Below, piece after piece: positions 44,961 to 51,668 of a stretch of DNA of 64,000 nt (position 1 is the stretch's first letter; every line of letters begins with the position of its first letter). Position numbers and translations under genes: made by a program. Below the pieces are notes generated by a model. The model made no database searches and had not been told where the DNA came from. It saw only the letters and a list, made by a program, of their open reading frames with translations. The DNA comes from Chitinophaga sp. (GTDB lineage: Bacteria; Bacteroidota; Bacteroidia; Chitinophagales; Chitinophagaceae). The DNA lies in NCBI RefSeq assembly GCF_017745275.1, contig NZ_JAGHZS010000009.1, positions 1-64,000 of the forward strand, read 5' to 3'.

Positions 44961-46364
44961 TTATTGTATAAATTGGGGTCTGATCAGGTTGTCAAAAGTG
45001 AAGATCTCATCCCATTTTTCTTGTGTTACCCACTTCTTTTCCTTTACTGCGAGGTCATGCACCGACTTGCCTGTTTCCAGCGCTTCCCTTGCAATAGCAG
45101 AGCATTTTTCATAACCGATAATAGGGTTCAGCTGCGTTACAATACCAATGCTATGCATCACCATCTCTTTGGTGCGGTCCGCATTGGCGGTAATACCCAC
45201 CACACATTTATCTTTCAGCGTTTGACAGGCATTATTCATATACGTGATGGCGGTAAACAATGCAAAGGCAATGGTAGGCTCCATCACATTGAGTTGCAGT
45301 TGTCCTGCTTCTGCAGCCATAGTGACCATCAGATCAGCGCCAATCACATAAAACGCCGTTTGGTTCACTACTTCCGGTATCACGGGGTTTACTTTACCCG
45401 GCATGATAGAAGATCCCGGCTGCATAGGCGGCAGGTTAATTTCGTTTAAGCCTGTACGTGGGCCGGAAGATAATAAGCGGAGATCATTACATATCTTGGA
45501 AATCTTCACAGCTGTGCGCTTTAGCACACCGGATAATTGTACATAAGCACCGGTATCATAGGTAGCTTCAATGAGGTCGCCCGCCAGGATGAGGTCCAGG
45601 CCGGTGATAGCCGCCAGGTGTTTGGTCACCAGTTCGGCATATCCTTTCGGTGCATTTACGCCGGTGCCAATTGCTGTGGCGCCCATATTGATTTCAGAGA
45701 TCAGGCGTTTGCTTTCTTCTACACGTGCCAGCTCTTCATTGATGTTAGTAGCAAAGGCTTTGAATTCGTCGCCCATGCTCATCGGAACGGCGTCCTGCAA
45801 TTGGGTACGACCCATTTTCAGCACATTCTTAAATTCATCTCCCTTAGCGGCAAAGGCGTCTGCCAGTTGTCCGAGGGTAGCTTTGTACCCGTTAAGCTTA
45901 TTGATAAGGGCTATACGAAAAGCGGTAGGATATGCGTCGTTAGTGGATTGTGAGCAGTTGACGTGGTTGTTGGGGTGACAAAATTCATATTGTCCCTTTT
46001 CTTTGCCCATCATTTCAAGCGCCACGTTAGCGATCACTTCATTAGCATTCATATTCACGGAAGTACCGGCACCGCCCTGTATCAGATCACTCAGGAACTG
46101 GTCATCAAATTCACCGGCAATCACGCGATCACTGGCCTTAATAATATATTCCGCAATATTTTTATCCAGTACACCAAGGTCACGGTTGGCCATCGCTGCG
46201 CCTTTCTTTACATAGCCTAACGCCTGTACGAAAATAGGTTCTACCTTGAGCGGAATTCCCGTAATATGAAAATTCTCAATTGCACGCAGGGTTTGAATAC
46301 CGTAATAGACGTTTTGTGGTATTTCTTTTTCACCAAGGAAATCGTGCTCAATTCTCTTTGCCAT
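44961..46364 (-). CDS. aspA: Aspartate ammonia-lyase
   Basis: A 467-residue fumarase/aspartase-superfamily lyase. The C-terminal signature GSSIMPGKVNPVIPEV around residues 317-332 contains the catalytic loop serine. N-terminal EHDFLGEKEIPQNVYYGIQTLRA and NMNANEVIAN agree with aspartase rather than fumarase. It converts L-aspartate to fumarate and ammonia. The Dcu carrier and porin genes follow on the same strand. The upstream gap contains AACAAT-GCGA-ATTGTT near 46413, a possible operator. Confidence 0.95.
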   Translation of the reverse strand: MAKRIEHDFLGEKEIPQNVYYGIQTLRAIENFHITGIPLKVEPIFVQALGYVKKGAAMANRDLGVLDKNIAEYIIKASDRVIAGEFDDQFLSDLIQGGAGTSVNMNANEVIANVALEMMGKEKGQYEFCHPNNHVNCSQSTNDAYPTAFRIALINKLNGYKATLGQLADAFAAKGDEFKNVLKMGRTQLQDAVPMSMGDEFKAFATNINEELARVEESKRLISEINMGATAIGTGVNAPKGYAELVTKHLAAITGLDLILAGDLIEATYDTGAYVQLSGVLKRTAVKISKICNDLRLLSSGPRTGLNEINLPPMQPGSSIMPGKVNPVIPEVVNQTAFYVIGADLMVTMAAEAGQLQLNVMEPTIAFALFTAITYMNNACQTLKDKCVVGITANADRTKEMVMHSIGIVTQLNPIIGYEKCSAIAREALETGKSVHDLAVKEKKWVTQEKWDEIFTFDNLIRPQFIQ

Positions 46365-46501
46365 ATTTAAAGTAATTTAGGCTTGAAAGTTAAACGCATT
46401 TAGAACAATGAAACAATGCGAATTGTTTTATTTTATCTTAAAGAGATGCGCTTTTGTTAGTTGTTCACCTATTGTTCATGATTAGTAATTCATAATTTTC
46501 C

Positions 46502-47602
46502 ATGATCTACCGCCTTTCACTGGTTTGTTTTCTATTTTTATTTTTCGGGAGAAATGTTGCTGTTGCCCAACACCTCCAACCTCATTTTAATGCATCTGAA
46601 TATGCGGAACTATTGAAAATGGCTGACCGGATGGTTGATACCCCTTGGACGAAAGTAAAAAGTAATCCTCCCCGCGATTGTGAAATGGTATACCGTGCCG
46701 CCATATCAGGGTTGGAGAATCGCTGGGACCTGTGGAAACGAAAAGACGGTGTGGGCATCATTGTTATCCGTGGTACCGTAGGCACCAGTACATCGTGGCT
46801 GGAAAACTTTTATGCAGGTATGATTCCGGCAAAGGGCACCATAAAGCTCAACGATAGTACCATCATTCCCTATAAAGTAGCGGAAGATCCCAAGGCTTAT
46901 GTACATGCAGGCTGGATGCTGGCCGTAGCAGCAATGGGGCCGGATATGATCCGTAAAATAAATGAATACTATCAGCAAGGCATACACGAATTTATCATTT
47001 TCGGTCATAGCCAGGGTGGCGCCATCTCTTTCCTGATGCGTTCTTACTTTGCCTATGCCGACGGCCTGCCAAAAGATGTAGTATTTAAAACATATGCCAG
47101 TGCAGCACCAAAGCCGGGCAACCTTAACTACGCTTACGACTATGATTATATCACCAGGGATGGCTGGGGACTACGCGTAGTAAATGCGCGCGACTGGGTA
47201 CCGGAAACACCGTTTTCACTGCAAACCACCCGTGACTTCACCGCCGTAAATCCCTTCTCTAATATAAAAGCGTCAATGAAGGATCAGAAATGGGCCATCC
47301 GCTGGGTGCTCAATTATATGTACGGGCGGCTGGATCGTCCTGCAAAACGCGCCTCCAGGCGTATGCAGCGGATCTTAGGGAAGTTTGCCTATACCCGTGT
47401 AAAAAAGATACTGCCGGAGTATCAGCGCCCGGATTTTGTTACCAGTCACAATTATACGCCGGCAGGCACGCCCGTTATTTTATACCCGGTACAGGGATAT
47501 GATGAAAAGTTTCCGTTTGACGGCAAAAACATTTTCAGGCATCATATGTTAGATCCGTACCGCTGGGAACTGGAACAGATCTATCATGTAGATACCCATT
47601 AA
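46502..47602 (+). CDS. Lipase class 3 family alpha/beta-hydrolase
   Basis: A 366-residue exported protein with a signal peptide (about 1-22, ending VAVAQ). The core is a class-3 lipase: an oxyanion strand (GVGIIVIRGTVGTSTSWLENF) and the nucleophile elbow GHSQGGA with Ser170. It would act on lipids or esters outside the cytoplasm. It is divergent from aspA and its 3' end overlaps the convergent gene by 4 bp. Confidence 0.8.
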   Translation: MIYRLSLVCFLFLFFGRNVAVAQHLQPHFNASEYAELLKMADRMVDTPWTKVKSNPPRDCEMVYRAAISGLENRWDLWKRKDGVGIIVIRGTVGTSTSWLENFYAGMIPAKGTIKLNDSTIIPYKVAEDPKAYVHAGWMLAVAAMGPDMIRKINEYYQQGIHEFIIFGHSQGGAISFLMRSYFAYADGLPKDVVFKTYASAAPKPGNLNYAYDYDYITRDGWGLRVVNARDWVPETPFSLQTTRDFTAVNPFSNIKASMKDQKWAIRWVLNYMYGRLDRPAKRASRRMQRILGKFAYTRVKKILPEYQRPDFVTSHNYTPAGTPVILYPVQGYDEKFPFDGKNIFRHHMLDPYRWELEQIYHVDTH

Positions 47603-48144
47603 TCATTACCGCTTTTCTCCCCGGTAAACCAATGTTCCTTATCCCTGAACAATACGTTGAAAGTAGTGAGTGAGCCATAGATACGGGTAATATATTGCTG
47701 CAGATTTACCTTCTCTTCGTCGGTGAGTATTTTGTGGCTGTTGATGTTTTGCTCCAGCACACGAAGGCGGTCCCGCAGCATCACTATTTTATGGAAGAAG
47801 GTGTCAATGGGCAGTTCTTTCGCTTTCAGCGATGGATCACCGGGCTGAAGGATGAGGTTCCCCCCTTTCCAGCGATCACCCAATGGCACTACTTCGGTAA
47901 TGCCTCCCCATAAGCGCAGAATTTTCAGCAACGATGTTTCCACCTCTGAAGCTGTTTCCACTTCAGGGGTGGTATTTTCCGCCACCAGCACCTCAAAGAG
48001 TGGATCTGTTTTATCGATCATCTTAATGCCATGGTCCATAAACGTAACGCGGTACTGTGCGTATTTTACTGCTACAACTACACCAGGGCCATAATGTGCA
48101 TGCTGTACCCTGGAGCCAACGCCAAGTGTGAGTTCTTCTTCCAT
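47599..48144 (-). CDS. Hypothetical protein with N-terminal SH3/Tudor-like domain
   Basis: A 181-residue soluble protein I do not recognise. Residues 5-50 (GVGSRVQHAHYGPGVVVAVKYAQYRVTFMDHGIKMI) look like the small SH3/Tudor-like beta-barrel of CarD N-termini and UvrD/PcrA C-termini, which bind RNA polymerase or nucleic acids. The C-terminal part is helical, with a possible coiled coil (HKIVMLRDRLRVLEQNINSHKI). The start was taken at MEEELTLG. A heptad palindrome separates it from the next gene upstream. A role in transcription or DNA repair is only suggested by the fold guess. Confidence 0.6.
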   Translation of the reverse strand: MEEELTLGVGSRVQHAHYGPGVVVAVKYAQYRVTFMDHGIKMIDKTDPLFEVLVAENTTPEVETASEVETSLLKILRLWGGITEVVPLGDRWKGGNLILQPGDPSLKAKELPIDTFFHKIVMLRDRLRVLEQNINSHKILTDEEKVNLQQYITRIYGSLTTFNVLFRDKEHWFTGEKSGND

Positions 48145-48191
48145 TGCTTGATTTTTTCCCAAAATAAAGAAAAGCAACTAAATAGCATAAA

Positions 48192-48300
48192 GCCGAAAGC
48201 ATAAAGCAAAAAGCCATTGTAGCGAATGATTAAAGCGTAGAATTTATAAATATCCGCTCTGATCATTCGCTACAATGGCTTTTTGCTTTATGCTTTCGGC
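48192..48300. repeat. Heptad palindrome copy 5
   Basis: Perfect 39-bp arms 48192-48230 and 48262-48300 are extended outward with a few mismatches to about 48184 and 48308. The cap is AGCCATT instead of AGCTATT and one heptad is AGCCGAA. Both changes are mirrored on the opposite arm, so pairing is kept. The inner loop retains partial pairing (ATTAAAGCG with CGCTCTGAT). It follows the stop of the 401-residue unknown gene by about 6 bp. Confidence 0.9.
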
Positions 48301-48313
48301 CTTCTGCTTTCCG

Positions 48314-49519
48314 CTACTCTTTTACCTTATTCAGGAAGTAGGATAACTTAAACAACAGTTCATCCTGCAAACCTGCGCGTAGCTTGGCTTCCTCATCAGT
48401 GATGCCTAAGCGGCGCAAGCGCTGGTAGTATACATAAGAGCCACCAATGAGTTCCAGGCATTCTGTTATTTTAGTTTTTACCTCTGCTTCTTTGGAGCGT
48501 TTTTCGAATTCTTTTTTAGTAAGAATTTTATCTACAAAGTAGAAGTTATCTTTATCTTCTACCCACTTTTTACCTTCTCTGTGCTGCGGTTTATACACTT
48601 CGAGGTAGCAGTTGTCGAGTTTTAATACATCTCCAAATTCTGCGCGTATATCTATCACCGTTGGTTTTTCAGCGGCGGGATTAGCCAACCGTTTTTTAAT
48701 ATGGTTACTGATGGTAACACCCAGTTCATCGCTGCTCATCAGGATCTGGTTCAGTTCTGAAAACTCCAGGCTGATGGTGATGCGGGCGTAGCCTCTGCCA
48801 CTTTTTATCTTACCAAATAAACTGGGAGTGGTTTGTTCATCAAAGATGATGTCTTCTACCTGTACTTTGGTAATGGTTTTATAATTCGGTGTATAGCCTT
48901 CTTCCAGTGGTGTGGCGCGCTTGTTCACCAGGCGGGAAGGTTCCTGGCGGCGGGTGAATTGTATGAATTCATCAATAAAACGCAGCTCATGCTTTTTCAG
49001 TTTGGCATACAGCTCATGCGTAGTATGATTGTGTATTTTACTCAACAGCATCAGGTCATTCCAACTGTCGAAATGCTGCATTTTTTTCAATTCATCCAGG
49101 ATATCTCCCGCTGCCATGTTACGGCGATAGAAGAGTTCTCCAATGAGAAACAAAGCGTATTCCTGGGCCGGGTATCCCAGTTCAGGCAATACATCATAGG
49201 GACTGCGTTTTTGGTCGCGTCCACTTTCTAAAAGATCAATATCTGACATAACCGGTGCCAAAAGGTACTTACGTGCTGCCGCACGCAGTTTCTTACTCAC
49301 ATAATCCACTAATTGATCACTTACGTGTCCATGATGCACAAAGTCGTGCAGGATTTGCACAAAGCGCCGTGATGCAGGCAATCCAAATTGTGAAAGAATA
49401 TCGTTTTCCATGTCCAGCACGTCCTCAAAACCAGGCTCCTCCTTTCCAGGCTTCACCCGTTGATCCATTTGCTGGTAACGCTGATAGTACTCCTGCAACT
49501 TCAGTTTAAGCTGATCCAT
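48314..49519 (-). CDS. Hypothetical protein, 401 residues
   Basis: A soluble, charged protein with no family I recognise. It has no signal peptide or transmembrane helix. The N-terminal two thirds are helical (KLKLQEYYQRYQQMD, DFVHHGHVSDQLVDYVSKKLRAAARKY). A middle region (about 230-310) looks beta-rich (ISLEFSELNQILMSSDELGVTISNHIKK). The C-terminus is helical again (LRRLGITDEEAKLRAGLQDEL). Context offers no clue beyond the neighbouring unknown gene on the same strand. Confidence 0.7.
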   Translation of the reverse strand: MDQLKLKLQEYYQRYQQMDQRVKPGKEEPGFEDVLDMENDILSQFGLPASRRFVQILHDFVHHGHVSDQLVDYVSKKLRAAARKYLLAPVMSDIDLLESGRDQKRSPYDVLPELGYPAQEYALFLIGELFYRRNMAAGDILDELKKMQHFDSWNDLMLLSKIHNHTTHELYAKLKKHELRFIDEFIQFTRRQEPSRLVNKRATPLEEGYTPNYKTITKVQVEDIIFDEQTTPSLFGKIKSGRGYARITISLEFSELNQILMSSDELGVTISNHIKKRLANPAAEKPTVIDIRAEFGDVLKLDNCYLEVYKPQHREGKKWVEDKDNFYFVDKILTKKEFEKRSKEAEVKTKITECLELIGGSYVYYQRLRRLGITDEEAKLRAGLQDELLFKLSYFLNKVKE

Positions 49520-49997
49520 AATGTATATACAATTAAATATTAAATACTTATTTTAAACTCTATTAGCGCATCGCAATTTTTAAAAAAATTTTCGCGCTGG
49601 TTAACATATCCAGCCTAAACAGGCCGCAAATTGCCGAAAACACGGGCGCGCGGATGCTTTGAAAACAACACACAGTTGATTACCAACAACTTATAAAAAT
49701 GGGAATGGAATGGGAAAGTGCGCAAAGATACAATATTTTTTGAAGGAGCAAAAAGCCGGAGGGATAAAGGGAGCAGCGGCTATTGCGAATGATAAGCGTG
49801 TATAAATAGCTGTTTTTTGCTATCATATATAACCAGGCAGATTTGTAGCACAAAACACAGTAAACATAAGCCTGCAAAGGGAATTGACCAGCCACAACCC
49901 TGCTTCCGCAAGTCCCTCTTAACTCTCCGCCTGGTACGTTTTTCACTTGAAAAATTATTCACATGTATAATAGGCTGAAAATTTTTTATTCAAAGTA
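49520..49997. other. Gene-poor interval before tRNA-His
   Basis: This stretch of about 480 bp is AT-rich with no convincing gene on either strand. It holds the decayed heptad half-element (49745-49798) and, at its 3' end, the tRNA promoter. A short A/T run with three ATG-like starts near 49780-49960 was examined and not called. Confidence 0.6.
49745..49798. repeat. Decayed heptad half-element (copy 7)
   Basis: It reads GGAGCAAAAAGCC, a scrambled repeat zone (GGAGGGATAAAGGGAGC), then AGCGGCTATT and GCGAATGATAAGCG. This matches one arm and core of the heptad palindrome but has no complementary partner downstream, and the cap-to-core spacing is shortened. It looks like a degenerated or half copy. 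Confidence 0.6.
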
Positions 49998-50030
49998 TTT
50001 GGAATTTAAAAATAGTTTCGCTTATCTTTG
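49998..50030 (+). promoter_or_regulatory. tRNA-His promoter
   Basis: TTTG at 49998-50001 and TATCTTTG at 50023-50030 have 21 bp between them, the Bacteroidota primary-sigma consensus. Transcription should start near 50037, about 15 nt before the mature tRNA. It is the clearest promoter in the window. Confidence 0.85.
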
Positions 50031-50051
50031 CACTCCCAACAACGGAAATAC

Positions 50052-50126
50052 GGTGGTTGTAGCTCAGTTGGTTAGAGCATCAGATTGTGGTTCTGAGGGT
50101 CGAGGGTTCGAAACCCTTCAATCACC
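50052..50126 (+). tRNA. tRNA-His (anticodon GTG) with encoded G-1
   Basis: The acceptor GTGGTTG (50053-50059) pairs with CAATCAC (50119-50125). The D arm AGCTCAGTTGGTTAGAGC, anticodon loop around GTG (CAGATTGTGGTTCTG) and T arm GAGGGTTCGAAACCCTT are intact. G at 50052 is position -1 and pairs with C73 at 50126, the His identity pair. CCA is not encoded. A strong promoter precedes it and a hairpin terminator follows. Confidence 0.97.
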
Positions 50127-50134
50127 CAAAATGT

Positions 50135-50164
50135 AAAAAGGCTTCTGTAAAAAGAAGCCTTTTT
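50135..50164 (+). terminator. Intrinsic terminator after tRNA-His
   Basis: AAAAAGGCTTCT and AGAAGCCTTTTT form a 12-bp stem with a 6-nt loop (GTAAAA), ending in a T-run. It begins 9 nt after the tRNA. Confidence 0.9.
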
Positions 50165-50242
50165 ATTTTAAGGAATTAATTTAATAATAGCCTTGAATAC
50201 ACTGAAGCGCTGGCCTTCTCCGCTGTACATTGCCACGCCTGC

Positions 50243-50857
50243 TTACGAGGAAAACCCATCCTCCATTGCATTACCCAAAGAATAAAAGCCTGCAAACAGT
50301 GCTATCAAATCATCTCCTTCCAACACTCCTGTTGTTTCAACAACACCTTCAAACGCTCTGTCAGTAATAGGCTCCTTCCAGGAAGTACGTTCACCGATAT
50401 GAAAAGAATATGTGAATTCCACCCGGTCCTTTCTTATCTGATACTTGTAATATCCCCATGTATCTCTATCAAACAGGGAAGATTTCAACTTAATTTTCCG
50501 AAAAGTATATCGCTGGTCATTTAATAGTATACTGCTGCCATTTTCCAGAGCCCTCCATCCATCATGTCTGAATTCACCCATAATTTTATCCGTATAGGCA
50601 TCTACGATACACATGCGCTGAAAAAACGATTCTCCGGCGCGCTTTATGTTCATCCGCATTTCACCGATATAAAAAAAACCTTGTGATGGATGGTAGTAAA
50701 CCTCTCCCACCAACTGCTCTTCCATTGTGTAAACACTAAAAAGCTGATGCTTTCCTGTATTGGCAAACCCATTGTGATAACCAGCTACAATCATTCTTTT
50801 GGTGAAATAGTACTCCATAGGCAAAGGATAATTTCCTAAATTTAAAACAGTTTCCAT
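50243..50857 (-). CDS. Hypothetical protein, 204 residues
   Basis: No family is recognised. The protein is soluble with alternating beta-like stretches (KHQLFSVYTMEEQLVGEVYYHPSQGFFYIGEMRMN), reminiscent of LURP/tubby-like phospholipid-scramblase folds, but this is only an impression. The start at METVLNLGNYP was preferred; an upstream ATG fifteen codons earlier (MHKCRYCD) is possible. It is convergent with tRNA-His and divergent from the DUF445-like gene. Confidence 0.65.
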   Translation of the reverse strand: METVLNLGNYPLPMEYYFTKRMIVAGYHNGFANTGKHQLFSVYTMEEQLVGEVYYHPSQGFFYIGEMRMNIKRAGESFFQRMCIVDAYTDKIMGEFRHDGWRALENGSSILLNDQRYTFRKIKLKSSLFDRDTWGYYKYQIRKDRVEFTYSFHIGERTSWKEPITDRAFEGVVETTGVLEGDDLIALFAGFYSLGNAMEDGFSS

Positions 50858-50924
50858 TCTTTCAAATACTTGTTTTGCATCGCAATACCTACATTTGTGC
50901 AAACATGAAACTTAATCACTCATA

Positions 50925-51476
50925 ATGATCTTTCTCCTTCCTCTCCTCGCTGCAATCATTGGCTGGCTCCTCAATAGTCTTGCGCTTACCCTGTTTTTCC
51001 GCCGTGTTTTCCCTAAAAGACAAGCTCAACTAGCCAACAGTATTGGTTCCATTGTAGGTAAACAATTGTTTTCTTTTAATGATATCAAAACCAAACTCAC
51101 CGATCCGGAAAAGATCAAAAAAATTATTCCACTGGTAGAAGCTCACCTGGATACTTTTTTACGGGAGAAGTTACCAAAAGCAATGCCTGTGCTCTCCATG
51201 TTCATCGGCGACAGTATCGTGAACCAGATTAAAACCCACCTGGTAGCAGAACTGGATACCCTGTTCCCTTTAATGATCGGTCAATACCTCGATAACGTAC
51301 AACAGGAACTGGACCTGGAAAAAATTGTTTCACAGAAAATTGCCGGTATCTCTGCGCAACAATTTGAAACAACCGCCAACAACCTCCTGAAAAATGAGCT
51401 GCAAAGCTTTAAACTCCTGGGCGCCATCAGCGGATTGATTACCGGCTTAATCTGCGTAGGTATCTCCCTGCTATAA
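50925..51476 (+). CDS. DUF445-like membrane protein
   Basis: A 183-residue protein with N- and C-terminal hydrophobic helices (about 2-24 and 163-182) and a helical middle. The pattern NSLALTLFFRRVFPKRQAQLANSIG resembles DUF445/YheB proteins, although it is shorter than typical members. TACATTTG at 50890-50897 is a possible -7 box. A six-codon ATG frame (50905-50925) ends TAATG across this start and might couple translation. Function is unknown. Confidence 0.7.
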   Translation: MIFLLPLLAAIIGWLLNSLALTLFFRRVFPKRQAQLANSIGSIVGKQLFSFNDIKTKLTDPEKIKKIIPLVEAHLDTFLREKLPKAMPVLSMFIGDSIVNQIKTHLVAELDTLFPLMIGQYLDNVQQELDLEKIVSQKIAGISAQQFETTANNLLKNELQSFKLLGAISGLITGLICVGISLL

Positions 51477-51492
51477 CTAATTTAAAATAACT

Positions 51493-51536
51493 CTGTTAAC
51501 TACTGTTAAATCGCTTAATCTGTTAACTACTGTTAA
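51493..51536. repeat. CTGTTAA direct repeats upstream of the receptor gene
   Basis: CTGTTAACTACTGTTAA occurs exactly twice (51493-51509 and 51520-51536). Each copy contains two CTGTTAA units 10 bp apart, giving four units at spacing 10, 17, 10. Ten-bp spacing puts half-sites on one DNA face, as OmpR-family response regulators require. It lies about 130 bp upstream of the receptor start. Confidence 0.65.
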
Positions 51537-51668
51537 GACCTCTTAGCGGCCGTTTTTGCAATTTCCTGCGGACAATCATTCCGCTCATCACAATCTCAAA
51601 CCATTCATACCAGCACCCCGATACATTTGTCCTTATCTGAGCAAAAAGTTGGATAAAAAAAGAAAGGG

